DNA from: CAZKTO01 sp964555685
Lineage (GTDB): Bacteria; Chloroflexota; Dehalococcoidia; SHYB01
Direction of reading: 5' to 3'
DNA length: 24,809 nt
NCBI GenBank assembly: GCA_964555685.1
Contig: CAZKTO010000046.1
Location: 1-24,809 of the forward strand
The position numbers were made by a program, and so were the translations under genes. Positions 6,877 to 14,984 of the stretch are shown one piece after another. The first letter of the stretch is position 1. The number at the start of each line of letters is the position of its first letter. Under the pieces are notes generated by a model. It did no database searches. It was given only the letters and a program-made list of their open reading frames with translations, and had not been told where the DNA came from.

Positions 6877-8769
6877 TCATGCGGCTTTAGGAACCGCCTG
6901 GGGGTTTCCGAAGATCCGGCCGCAAGCACCAAACACGGGGCGATAGCCAAGAGCACGGGCCAGCCCAAGGAGGTCGTCCAGCGCCCCCTCCAGGCCGACC
7001 TGGGTCACCCGCTCTGAAGGCACGCCGAAGAAGCGGGGCGGCCGCCACTCGCCGACGTCGTGACCGTGGCCGAGCCAGGTCTCGATCCCCTCCTGCCGCG
7101 CTGCCGCCTCCTCCGCGTCATCGTCGACCGGGTCGCCCTTCTCGCGGACGGCGATGAGTTTCATCACCCCCTTGGAGGGGTGTGCTGGCAATGCCCAGCC
7201 CTTCGACAGCCACACGAGATGCACCCGGGCCTTCTCCTGGACTTCGGGTAGGTCGAGCCGTTGCAGGGCCTCGATGAGCGCCGGTTCGGGGTCGCGCACG
7301 GGCAAGGCGCCAGGGACGGCGACGGTGGTGAACATGCGGACGATGCCGGCCGCGAGGCGATTGTCGAAGGCCGCATACTCGCCTCCCCGCCGGCGGACCT
7401 GGGCTGCAATGGCCGCTCGCCGCCGGGCGCTCCAGTCGTCGGCACGAACCGTCACTTCGAACAGGCCGTCCGCTGCCGCTGCCGCCATGCACTTAGGCAT
7501 GAGGTGGTGCCAGTAGATCCGGCGCTTGAGGGCGCGGTTGGCGGGGTTGGACCAGGAGTTACTAATGACCTCCCGGCGCATCGCCTTGCTCGGCTCGGCA
7601 ATGAAGGCATAGACCCTGGCGACGACCTGGGGAGTGACGCCCTTGGGCAGCGGGAATAGCTGGCGGGCCGTGGCCACGAGGTCGTCTCTCTCGGTGCCCG
7701 CTGAAGGAGCGTCGCTGTTAGGGAAAGGAGACTTCCCTAACGCCGACGCTACCGGCCCGCTCGTGCGCACGAGGGGTCTCACGCCAGCCGCGCCGACCGC
7801 CTCCCGCCCCGGCAACGCCTCCAGCTCCCGGATGCCTCCACCGCGTTGCCCGCGGCAGCCGCTCCCGAGGCAGTTCCAGATGCACCGCTCGGCGTCGACG
7901 TGCAGCGAGGGGTCGGTGTCTCGGTGGAAGGGGCAGCGGTAGAGCACATCGCCCGGCTGCAAGAAAATGCCCTGGGTGCGCCAGAGGGCTGCGAAGTAGA
8001 CTTGCACGTCGGCGGGCTGGACCAGCCGGGGCTGGCGTGGCTGGCCGTGGCGTGTCGGCCGCACGCCGTTCCGGCCCTGCGCTCGCAGAATCAGGTCGAG
8101 CAGGAGCGCCGGGACCATGGCCAGCGGCACGTCGCCGAGCGCGCAGCCCGGCTCCCACGCATACTGCTGTCCCGACACATGCACGGAGGGCGGGAGGACA
8201 ACTTGAGCCCCGGGCCCCTTCGATTCCATGCCGAGAAAGCCGAGGTCGGCCAAGGAGCCGCCCGCATTCACCGCCGCGTCGGCGGGCAGGACGAAGTGAT
8301 AGTGGAAGCCTCCGCCGCCGGTCAGCACGGTGGGCGTCAGCGGCAGCGGGCCAAGGGTTCGGACGAAGCGTTCGAGCGACTCCAGCCCGCCGCTCCGCCG
8401 ATCGACGTCGAGGACGACGCGCCCGGCTGGTACGACGCCGCCGATGTTGCCGCGGTGGGTCTTGAACATCCGCAGCAGGTCGGCCTGGGTCGGCGTCTCG
8501 GAGGCGAAGCGCGGATACGCCCGCTCCAGCGGGGCTTTGCCGGGATGGGAGCAGGGGGACAGGGCCTTACCCCACAGCTTCCGCGAGCCCTCGACGTGCT
8601 GCAGGGAGACAAACTGGTGCTGCGGGTCACACAGCGGGATGGGGCGCTCGCCAAGCCGGGCGTAGGCCGTGGAGACGAGGAGGGCAGGATGCGCCCCGTT
8701 CGGCGCCGTAATGATCTCGATGGGGTCGGTGATGGTGTCGGCGGGCGGCCGGACGGAGAGGCTGGTCAC
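6877..8769 (-). CDS. Bifunctional DNA primase/polymerase (Prim-Pol) with CHC2-like zinc finger
   Basis: The 630-residue protein opens with an archaeo-eukaryotic primase-type Prim-Pol domain (about 30-215). Visible marks are VVLDVDRRSGG with the metal-binding DVD at 121-123, GGGGFHYHFVLP with HYH at 156-158, and VLPPSVHVSG followed by YAWEPG. A zinc finger follows at about 279-305 (CPFH, then Cys296, Cys300, Cys305), similar to the CHC2 finger of DnaG primases. The C-terminal 300 residues are helical and unassigned. No Walker A helicase motif is seen. Such proteins prime replication of plasmids, phages and satellites. It starts at GTG 8769 with GGGAGGT five bases upstream. It lies between the HTH gene and the Com-like gene on the same strand and is probably the element's replication protein. 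Confidence 0.85.
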   Translation of the reverse strand: MTSLSVRPPADTITDPIEIITAPNGAHPALLVSTAYARLGERPIPLCDPQHQFVSLQHVEGSRKLWGKALSPCSHPGKAPLERAYPRFASETPTQADLLRMFKTHRGNIGGVVPAGRVVLDVDRRSGGLESLERFVRTLGPLPLTPTVLTGGGGFHYHFVLPADAAVNAGGSLADLGFLGMESKGPGAQVVLPPSVHVSGQQYAWEPGCALGDVPLAMVPALLLDLILRAQGRNGVRPTRHGQPRQPRLVQPADVQVYFAALWRTQGIFLQPGDVLYRCPFHRDTDPSLHVDAERCIWNCLGSGCRGQRGGGIRELEALPGREAVGAAGVRPLVRTSGPVASALGKSPFPNSDAPSAGTERDDLVATARQLFPLPKGVTPQVVARVYAFIAEPSKAMRREVISNSWSNPANRALKRRIYWHHLMPKCMAAAAADGLFEVTVRADDWSARRRAAIAAQVRRRGGEYAAFDNRLAAGIVRMFTTVAVPGALPVRDPEPALIEALQRLDLPEVQEKARVHLVWLSKGWALPAHPSKGVMKLIAVREKGDPVDDDAEEAAARQEGIETWLGHGHDVGEWRPPRFFGVPSERVTQVGLEGALDDLLGLARALGYRPVFGACGRIFGNPQAVPKAA

Positions 8770-8867
8770 TTCGTACCTCCCGGACGGCCGCCAGAAGCGG
8801 GAACTTGCCCCTGTGGTTGCCGGAGTACGAGTGGGGGGACCGCGTCCCGACGGTCCAAAGGCCTCAG

Positions 8868-9143
8868 TCAGGTGTGCCGTAAGGCCTGCGTTACTCTCGC
8901 GCGGGAGACGCCGACGCGGCGGGCGAGGGCGGCGCGGCTGGGCACGCTGCCCTCATCTAGCCACTGCTGCCATTGGGCCACAGTCTCGGCGGTGCCACGC
9001 TCGGCGCGCTCAGTGGCTTCACGCTGGCCGCGGTCGGTGAGGCTCGGGAGGCGCCAGCCAAAGGAGTAACGGAAGGTTCTGTGGGCGACCAGTCCGGGGA
9101 GCCATTCCTTGCCGCAATGGCAAGAAAGTTGCCAATTTGCCAA
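8868..9143 (-). CDS. Small HTH protein
   Basis: This 91-residue protein has a clear helix-turn-helix at about 68-88 (SRAALARRVGVSRARVTQAL). It is preceded by an amphipathic helix (VAQWQQWLDEG) and a Cys/His-containing N-terminus (LSCHCGKEW). The HTH is of the kind seen in ParB/KorB-like and recombinase-associated proteins. The only available start is TTG at 9143, two bases after AGGAGAG, with an in-frame stop shortly upstream. It lies first in the leftward set, about 100 bases before the primase, and diverges from the HEPN gene, so it could regulate either. A truncated relative lies on the far side of the HEPN gene (10515-10646). DNA binding is well supported; the exact role is not. Confidence 0.65.
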   Translation of the reverse strand: MANWQLSCHCGKEWLPGLVAHRTFRYSFGWRLPSLTDRGQREATERAERGTAETVAQWQQWLDEGSVPSRAALARRVGVSRARVTQALRHT

Positions 9144-9192
9144 CTCTCCTAAGTGACCCTATGGGGTAGTGCGATGAGGCGAGGAGGAGACA

Positions 9193-10518
9193 GTGGAACA
9201 GTTCAGAAATGCTCTCCGCTCCCTGACCCGCGAGGTCTGCCGCCAGTTGGACGGCGTGGAAATTCCGAAAAGGCCAGTTTGGACGGTGGTCAATCGATCA
9301 GACACCGCCCCATACGTGGCTATGGACGTCTCCAGACCGGCATTGTCTGACCTGCGCTTCAATCTCACTATTGGGCTACTTAAGCTGCCCGAATATAGAG
9401 CGGCAGCAGAAGCCGTTGAAAAAGACCCCGAACTTAGGGAAGGCATCATTGTGGACGCTGGTGGCGTTCTTCAGAAGCCGGAGCCGACCAACGTAACGCG
9501 AGCCCTCTTGACGAATTTCCTGTGGCGATATTTGCGGGAAGGAGTACGGCTTGACTGGGACGAAACCAGGTTTGACGAGACGTTCAACGAGCTAAGGGCT
9601 GAGCTTCGTCGCAAGAGCGTTGTTTTCCACACGACTCTGCCGCTGAGCAACTTGAAGGTGGAAGTCACTGGCCTCGATTTCGGCGAAGAGTTGAAGTTGC
9701 TGCCAGCATCGACGGAAGAACTTGAGCGATGGATGAACCCGGACCGGAGCCTGCCACCGTTCGGTGCGGGTCCGCCGCAGTGGAATACCCACTACGTGGA
9801 CAAGCCAGCTGTGTTGCACGCACGCAAGGTGGTGGTAGGCCGACCTTTCCCAACAGACCTGCATGGGGTATTGGGCCATCTGCCCGGAGTCAACGCTGAC
9901 CACGCCATCACCGCGCTGCGCCTGGTAATGAATGCCCCAATCACAGTCATCCTCCAGGAGCAGGAATCGGAGGGCCTGATGGCATTCGGCGGGCGCGGCA
10001 TCAGTTGGGGCTGGTCGCCACCCCTCCTGAGTCCGATCGCTACACTTGATCAGGAAAAGACGACGCAAGTCACTCATGTCTGGCAGCTCCTCCAGAGAAG
10101 TCCCAATATCGACCTTTTGAGGCTACCTCTTCGCCGATGGGAATCCTCCCTGCTGAGGCCGAGCTTTGAGGACAGGCTCATCGACGCCTGGATCAGCCTG
10201 GAAGCCCTTCTACTTAGGGTACAGGACGGAGAGCTGAGGTATCGTGCAGCAATACGGCTTGGTGAGTTCCTTGGTACGAGTGGGGTTGATCGCAAGGCCA
10301 TCTACGACGCCGCAAAGATTTCCTACGATTGGAGATCGGTAATAGTCCACGGCGGGAGCTCTAAGGAGGTCGCCAAACGCCAGTCGCTTCAAGAGGCCGT
10401 CCGGCTTACAACCGAATACCTGCGCTCAGGGTTGCTTAAGGTGTTGGACCTCCCTGGCCAGTTCGATCCCAGCAGGCTCGAATCCGACCTACTTGGCCGG
10501 GATGCCCAGGCCCCTTAA
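9193..10518 (+). CDS. HEPN-domain protein (ApeA-like), candidate defence RNase
   Basis: This 441-residue protein ends in a HEPN domain: RLIDAWISLEALLLRVQDG, then YRAAIRLGEFLG, then YDWRSVIVHGG. The last carries the R-x4-H catalytic motif (Arg381, His386) of HEPN ribonucleases. The preceding ~300 residues are not a domain I recognise. The layout resembles ApeA-type HEPN proteins, which act alone in phage defence. The start is GTG 9193 with GAGGAGGAG just upstream. The gene is on the plus strand, opposite to the phage-like block, and its GC content is visibly lower than that of its neighbours, consistent with recent transfer. It is monocistronic; no antitoxin or partner nucleotidyltransferase is seen. 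Defence or toxin activity is inferred from the motif. Confidence 0.75.
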   Translation: MEQFRNALRSLTREVCRQLDGVEIPKRPVWTVVNRSDTAPYVAMDVSRPALSDLRFNLTIGLLKLPEYRAAAEAVEKDPELREGIIVDAGGVLQKPEPTNVTRALLTNFLWRYLREGVRLDWDETRFDETFNELRAELRRKSVVFHTTLPLSNLKVEVTGLDFGEELKLLPASTEELERWMNPDRSLPPFGAGPPQWNTHYVDKPAVLHARKVVVGRPFPTDLHGVLGHLPGVNADHAITALRLVMNAPITVILQEQESEGLMAFGGRGISWGWSPPLLSPIATLDQEKTTQVTHVWQLLQRSPNIDLLRLPLRRWESSLLRPSFEDRLIDAWISLEALLLRVQDGELRYRAAIRLGEFLGTSGVDRKAIYDAAKISYDWRSVIVHGGSSKEVAKRQSLQEAVRLTTEYLRSGLLKVLDLPGQFDPSRLESDLLGRDAQAP

Positions 10519-10646
10519 AGGCCGGCCCTAGAGGCGACTTCTCCAGCATCAAGGCGCCGCTGCCACTCCTGGGCCAAAGCCACGGGGTTGCGGTATTGCC
10601 TGACCGGTTTTGAAGCTGCCCCGTCCCCAGTGAGGGAGAAGGACCA
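10515..10646 (-). pseudogene. Truncated remnant of an HTH-family gene
   Basis: The minus frame ending at TAA 10515-10517 reads WSFSLTGDGAASKPVRQYRN and then PVALAQEWQRRLDAGEVASR, AGL and stop. This matches in order the C-terminal half of the HTH protein at 8868-9143 (VAQWQQWLDEGSVPSRAAL). It stops exactly where the recognition helix (ARRxGVSRARVTQ) should begin. Its stop overlaps the stop of the HEPN gene on the other strand. No start codon or complete N-terminus is present. I read it as the broken end of a second copy. Confidence 0.5.
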
Positions 10647-10659
10647 GACGCAAGCGGGC

Positions 10660-11154
10660 TCAACGAGCAGCGATGCCCCCGTTGCGCTGGACAGCCGCGC
10701 CGAGGGCGCCCAGGAGCTCCGTGAGATGCCGCCGCTGCTCCCCAGTGAGCCCGTTGGTGAGCGAGTGCGCCCGCAGCACAGTCCGATGATGGACCTCTGC
10801 CTTGAGCCGCTCGCCCTCAGGCGTCATGCGCACCATGACCACGCGCCGGTTGGATGGGTCTTCGAAACGATGAACGAGCCCCCGGGCCACCATCCGGTCG
10901 ACCATCCCCGTGGCCGCGCCCCGGGTCACGCCCGCGGCCCGCGCGACGGTGGTCATAATCAGCGGGCCATCGATAAGAGCCTGCAGGATTTTGAGCTGCC
11001 CGATGGTCAGATTATCCACAGCCCGCGCGCCTTCAAACTCCGCGTTGAGGTAGCGTGAGACGCGCCACCAGGTATCGAGCAGCAGCTCGTTGAGCGCCAG
11101 AGCGTCGGGAGCGAGGGCAGGCGCCCTCTGAGAACGGTTTGGACTAGTAACCAT
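10660..11154 (-). CDS. MarR-family transcriptional regulator
   Basis: The 164-residue protein has the MarR winged-helix fold. Helical dimerisation segments flank LTIGQLKILQAL, the recognition region MTTVARAAGVTRGAATGMVD, and the wing with HRFEDPSNRRVVMVRMTPEG. Length is typical. The start at 11154 is chosen for its AAGAGGGG; an ATG at 11169 has no SD. It diverges from the ABC importer genes. An inverted repeat lies between the -35 and -10 of the importer promoter, so it probably represses that operon and is released by a small ligand, as is usual for MarR proteins. The ligand is unknown. Confidence 0.88.
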   Translation of the reverse strand: MVTSPNRSQRAPALAPDALALNELLLDTWWRVSRYLNAEFEGARAVDNLTIGQLKILQALIDGPLIMTTVARAAGVTRGAATGMVDRMVARGLVHRFEDPSNRRVVMVRMTPEGERLKAEVHHRTVLRAHSLTNGLTGEQRRHLTELLGALGAAVQRNGGIAAR

Positions 11155-11162
11155 TGCCCCTC

Positions 11163-11191
11163 TTGACATTATTGGATGGAAACAATATACA
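11163..11191 (+). promoter_or_regulatory. Sigma-70 promoter with embedded operator
   Basis: TTGACA (11163-11168), a 17-base spacer and TATACA (11186-11191) form a near-consensus promoter about 45 bases before the binding-protein gene. TATTG and CAATA (11170-11174 and 11183-11187) form an inverted repeat inside it, a plausible MarR site. The region also covers the upstream end of the marR transcript, allowing autoregulation. Confidence 0.6.
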
Positions 11192-11235
11192 TGGGGCACG
11201 AATTTCCCCGCAAGGCCCGGCAAAGGAGGAGAGCC

Positions 11236-12654
11236 ATGCTCCGTCCAATCCTGATGTGGCCCGTGGCACTCAGAGCTTTTCTCATCCTGGTAGTCGTAAG
11301 CCTGGTGGTGGCCGCCTGCGGCGGCGGTGACGAGGAGGAGCCCAAGCCGCAGCCGACGACGCCCGCGGCCCAGCCCACGCAGCCACAGCCGTCGCCGACG
11401 ATCGCGCCCACGACGGCCCCAGCCGCCATCAAGCGCGGCGGCTCGCTCACCATCCCGCAGTTCCACGATCTCCTGAACTTCGATGGCGGCAACACGGGCA
11501 TCTACCAGACGTACTACCTGCTCGGCTCCTTCGTCTGGAACCAGCTCGTCCGCTTCGACAACAAGACGTGGTCCGACCGGGACATCGTCGGCGACCTGGC
11601 GACGAGCTGGTCCGCCAACGCCGATGGAAGCGTGTACACGCTGAAGCTGGACCCGAAAGCCCGGTGGCAGAACCTTGCGCCCCTCAACGGCCGGCCGTAC
11701 ACGTCCGCCGATGCCAAGTGGTACCTCGAGAAGGTCCTGGACCCGGCGTTCAAGAGCGGCAACCTGCCGGCGATCCGGGACATCAAGAGCATCGAGACGC
11801 CGGACGCTCAGACCGTGGTCTTCACCCTCAGCGGGCCCTACGCCGGCTTCATCAACGGGCTCGCCACCTACACCCTGAAGATGCTGCCGCGGGAGCAGTT
11901 CGAGCAGGACGGCGACTTCACCAAGCGGGCCATCGGCACCGGCGCCTTCCTCTTCGACAAGCACGAGAAGGCCGCCCGCGTGACCCACGTCGCCAATCCG
12001 AACTACTGGAAGACGGGCGCCGACGGCAAGGCGCTGCCGTACATCGACCGGATCGAGATGATCATCGGCGCCGACCCGGCCACCGTCCGCGCCGGCATCC
12101 GCACCGGCCAGATCGCGTGGGAGAGCCCCGACGGCACGGACCCCCACATCGCCCGCGACTTGATCAAAGAGCTGACGAACGTCAACTGGGTGATCGACTT
12201 CCGGCTGTACGCTCATACCATCCACGGCAACCTGGCCAAGGAGCCCATGAAGAGCAACCTCAAGCTCCGCCAGGCCCTGATGAAGTCGATCGACCAAGAG
12301 GCCATCAAGAAGAACGCCATCTTCGAGGACGACGCGCCGTACGAGGGCCCCATCACCGCGGGCATGGGCGACTTCACCCTGCCGCAGGATGAGGTGAAGC
12401 GGTTCTTGGCCTATGACCCCGAGGGCGCCAAGCGCCTGCTGGCGGAGGCCGGCTACGGTCCCAGCAACCCGTTCAAGACTGAGGTCGTCTTCATCCTGCA
12501 AAGCTCTCCCGGCACCCGGCAAGAGCGGTACCAACAGCTCCTCCCCGGGATGATGAAGGCGGCGGGCATCGATGCCACGATCTGGAACCCATCCTCCCCG
12601 GCGGAGGGCTTCGGGCGCATCTTCGGCGGGAACTACACCGTCGGGTCCACGTAG
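11236..12654 (+). CDS. ABC transporter substrate-binding lipoprotein, family 5 (peptide/nickel type), frameshifted
   Basis: AAAGGAGG precedes the ATG at 11236. The protein begins with a lipoprotein signal (hydrophobic 10-27, LVVAAC, lipidated Cys28) and a Pro/Thr/Gln-rich linker. A family 5 extracellular solute-binding domain follows, with RGGSLTIPQFHDLL, YTLKLDPKARWQN and LKLRQALMKSIDQEAIKK. It should bind oligopeptides or similar ligands outside the membrane and deliver them to the permeases downstream. The frame ends early at TAG 12652-12654 (GGNYTVGST-stop). The missing C-terminus is found in another frame up to 12956, so a one-base deletion near 12640-12654 has split the gene. If real, the product lacks about 100 residues of the C-terminal lobe and would be non-functional. 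Confidence 0.85.
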   Translation: MLRPILMWPVALRAFLILVVVSLVVAACGGGDEEEPKPQPTTPAAQPTQPQPSPTIAPTTAPAAIKRGGSLTIPQFHDLLNFDGGNTGIYQTYYLLGSFVWNQLVRFDNKTWSDRDIVGDLATSWSANADGSVYTLKLDPKARWQNLAPLNGRPYTSADAKWYLEKVLDPAFKSGNLPAIRDIKSIETPDAQTVVFTLSGPYAGFINGLATYTLKMLPREQFEQDGDFTKRAIGTGAFLFDKHEKAARVTHVANPNYWKTGADGKALPYIDRIEMIIGADPATVRAGIRTGQIAWESPDGTDPHIARDLIKELTNVNWVIDFRLYAHTIHGNLAKEPMKSNLKLRQALMKSIDQEAIKKNAIFEDDAPYEGPITAGMGDFTLPQDEVKRFLAYDPEGAKRLLAEAGYGPSNPFKTEVVFILQSSPGTRQERYQQLLPGMMKAAGIDATIWNPSSPAEGFGRIFGGNYTVGST

Positions 12655-12956
12655 GCTTCGAAGGCGACATCTACAACTGGTTCCGCAACTTCTTCTACAC
12701 CCGCGGCAGCCGGAACTGGATGGGCCTGGACGATGCCAAGCTCAACACCGCGATCGACGACTTCGGCCGCACCTTCGACAAGGCGCAGCAGGTCCGGAAG
12801 GCGTACGAGATGCAGCGCTACATCATGGAGCAGGCCTACACGATCCCGCTGATCGTCGGCCGCATGTACGTCCCCCATCAAAAGTACGTGAAGAACTTCG
12901 TCCGCACGTGGGGCTGGGGCTTCGCCGGGATCGAAAAAGTGTGGATCGACCGCTAG
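12651..12956 (+). pseudogene. C-terminal part of the substrate-binding protein, out of frame
   Basis: This frame reads VGFEGDIYNWFRNFFYTRGS and then NWMGLDDAKLNTAIDDF, with an ending around YTIPLIVGRMYVP. That is the characteristic C-terminal region of family 5 binding proteins. It continues the domain interrupted at 12654 and has no SD or natural start at its beginning; the first ATG is 12720. Together with 11236-12654 it would make one protein of about 570 residues. Confidence 0.75.
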
Positions 12957-13008
12957 CGCGGATGCGGCGCCCGCAGTCCTTAGCACCAGCCGACCTAGGT
13001 TCGCAATA

Positions 13009-13043
13009 GGCAGGCGGGCTCCGGAGTCCGGAGCCCGCCTGCC
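13009..13043 (+). terminator. Strong hairpin between binding-protein and permease genes
   Basis: GGCAGGCGGGCTCCGG (13009-13024) and its exact complement (13028-13043) form a perfect 16-bp stem with a 3-base loop. No U-tract follows. In importer operons such structures often protect the binding-protein mRNA or reduce read-through, giving more binding protein than permease. Confidence 0.6.
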
Positions 13044-13061
13044 CGTTCCTGGGACTACCGC

Positions 13062-14024
13062 ATGGGACGCTACATCCTCAGGCGAGTCCTTCTGCTCTTC
13101 CCGACACTTCTCTTGGTGTCGCTAGTCATCTTCTTTTCGGTGAGGCTTCTGCCGGGCGACGTGGTGGACGCCAAGCTGGCCCAGGCGGCGGCCGCCGGGG
13201 CGGGGATCTCGCAGCAGCGGGCCGCCGAACTCCGTCATGAGCTGGGGCTGAACGAGCCCGCCGCGAAGCAGTACTTCGTCTGGCTGGGGAAGGTCTTGCG
13301 CGGCGACCTGGGCCCCTCCCTGTTCTCCCAGAACAGCATCTGGAGCGACCTCCGGCAGGCCATCCCCGTGAGCCTGGAGCTGGCGATCATAGCGGTGATC
13401 ATCTCCGTCCTCATCGCCATCCCGTTCGGCGCTCTAGCCGCCGTCTACCAGGACTCGTGGCCGGACTACGGGGCGCGGATCCTCAGCGTCGCCGGGCTCT
13501 CCATCCCGAATTTCGTCGTCGGGACGCTGGTAATCGTCATGGCGTCCATCTGGTTCAACTGGACGCCGCCGCTGGGGTACCGGCCCTTCTTTGAGAGCCC
13601 GGGCAAGAACCTGATCCAGTTCATCATCCCGGCGGCGATCCTGGGGCTGAGCTTCGCCTCCACTACGCTGCGCATGGTGCGCTCGTCGATGCTGGAGGTG
13701 CTGCGGTCGGACTACGTTCGGACGGCGTGGGCCAAGGGCCTGAGCCAGCGGGCGGTGATCGGCCGGCACGCGCTCAAGAACGCCATGATCGCGCCCATGA
13801 CCCTGATCGGCGCGCAGATCGGCCTGCTCATCGGCGGCACGTTCATCATCGAGACGATCTTCACCCTCCCGGGCATCGGGCGCTTGACGCTGGAGGCCGT
13901 CAACAACCGGGACTATCCGCAGCTCCAGGGGAGCGTGCTGTTCCTGGCGGCGGTGTTCGTAGTGGTCAACCTGGTGATCGACCTGAGCTACGCCTGGCTA
14001 GACCCGCGGATCCGCTACGCATAG
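13062..14024 (+). CDS. ABC transporter permease, DppB/OppB type
   Basis: The 320-residue membrane protein starts MGRYILRRVLLLFPTLLLVS, the usual first helix of DppB-like permeases. It has five or six hydrophobic segments. The EAA-type loop that contacts the ATPase reads AKGLSQRAVIGRHALKNAM (about 225-243). The end VIDLSYAWLDPRIRYA is typical of the family. It forms the channel with the next gene product for the ligand captured by the upstream lipoprotein. No good SD precedes the ATG, so coupling to upstream translation or a different start is possible. Genes for the cytoplasmic ATPases (DppD/DppF) are not in the window. Confidence 0.9.
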   Translation: MGRYILRRVLLLFPTLLLVSLVIFFSVRLLPGDVVDAKLAQAAAAGAGISQQRAAELRHELGLNEPAAKQYFVWLGKVLRGDLGPSLFSQNSIWSDLRQAIPVSLELAIIAVIISVLIAIPFGALAAVYQDSWPDYGARILSVAGLSIPNFVVGTLVIVMASIWFNWTPPLGYRPFFESPGKNLIQFIIPAAILGLSFASTTLRMVRSSMLEVLRSDYVRTAWAKGLSQRAVIGRHALKNAMIAPMTLIGAQIGLLIGGTFIIETIFTLPGIGRLTLEAVNNRDYPQLQGSVLFLAAVFVVVNLVIDLSYAWLDPRIRYA

Positions 14025-14033
14025 GCTGCCCCC

Positions 14034-14984
14034 ATGCGTGAGATGCCCATGGACCTCGAACAGGCGGGCGCCACGACGACGGTGGGCCGGCCGGATGCCG
14101 CGGCCGCCCGGGCGTGGGGCGGCCTGTGGAGCTTCTGCCGCCGGAAGCCCCTGGGGGCCGTCTCGGGCCTCGTCATCCTCGTCATGATCGTGACGGCCAT
14201 CTTCGCCGAGCTCATCGCCCCCAACGACCCGGTGAAGCCCTTCATAGGGTCATCCTTCGCGGGCGCGGGGCACACGCCCGCCCAGGGCCACATCATGCTG
14301 CTGGGCGCGGACGCGCCGGGGCGGGACCTTTTCGCGCGCCTGGTGTTCGGGGCACGCATCTCCCTGCTCGTCGGCGTCGGGTCCGTGGCCATCGGCGTGC
14401 TGGCGGGGACCCTTCTGGGGCTGGTGTCGGCCTACTACGGCGGGAAGCTGGACCTCATCGTCCAGCGCCTCGTGGACGGGCTCATGGCCTTCCCGGCTCT
14501 GGTGCTTGCCCTCGTCATCGTCACGCTCATGGGGAAGGGGCTCGTCGTCGGCGGAGCGCAGGCCAACGTTGTCCTGTCCATCGGCATCATCCTGATTCCC
14601 GTGACGGCGAGGGTCGTGCGGGCCTCGGCCCTTTCGGTGCAAGAGAACGCGTACGTGGACGCGGCCCGGGCCCTGGGCGCGCGCGACGGTCGCATCATCG
14701 TGCGGCACATCCTGCCCAACGTGACGCACGCCGTCATCATCCTGGGGGCCACGTACCTGGGCGCGGCGATCCTGTTGGAGGCGTCCTTGAGCTTCCTGGG
14801 CCAGGGGACGGACATCAACCGGCCCTCCTGGGGCAACATGCTCTCGGGCAGCCGGGCGGCCTTCGAGGCGCACCCGAGGCTGCTGTGGGCGCCGGCCATC
14901 GCCATCAGCGTGGTGGTGCTGGCCTTCAACCTCCTGGGCGACGCGCTGCGGGACGTCTGGGACCCAAGGCTGAGGAACACATGA
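14034..14984 (+). CDS. ABC transporter permease, DppC/OppC type
   Basis: The 316-residue protein has an N-terminal cytoplasmic segment, a first helix at about 45-65 and the periplasmic ANDPVKPF-type loop (here APNDPVKPFIGSS). HIMLLGADAPGRDLFARLVF is the classic DppC landmark. The EAA loop reads ARALGARDGRIIVRHILPNV, and the end FNLLGDALRDVWDPRLRNT is diagnostic. It starts nine bases after the DppB gene; ATGs at 14043 and 14049 are possible alternatives. It pairs with DppB to form the importer channel. Its TGA overlaps an ATG (ATGA) that is in frame with the cyclase gene, showing tight linkage of transport and catabolism. Confidence 0.9.
   Translation: MREMPMDLEQAGATTTVGRPDAAAARAWGGLWSFCRRKPLGAVSGLVILVMIVTAIFAELIAPNDPVKPFIGSSFAGAGHTPAQGHIMLLGADAPGRDLFARLVFGARISLLVGVGSVAIGVLAGTLLGLVSAYYGGKLDLIVQRLVDGLMAFPALVLALVIVTLMGKGLVVGGAQANVVLSIGIILIPVTARVVRASALSVQENAYVDAARALGARDGRIIVRHILPNVTHAVIILGATYLGAAILLEASLSFLGQGTDINRPSWGNMLSGSRAAFEAHPRLLWAPAIAISVVVLAFNLLGDALRDVWDPRLRNT

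Noticed and set aside
10660..12534. 624-codon minus-strand ORF running through the binding-protein gene
   Set aside because: Only its last 164 codons (MarR) look like protein. The rest is antisense to a clear family 5 binding protein and reads as low-complexity text.
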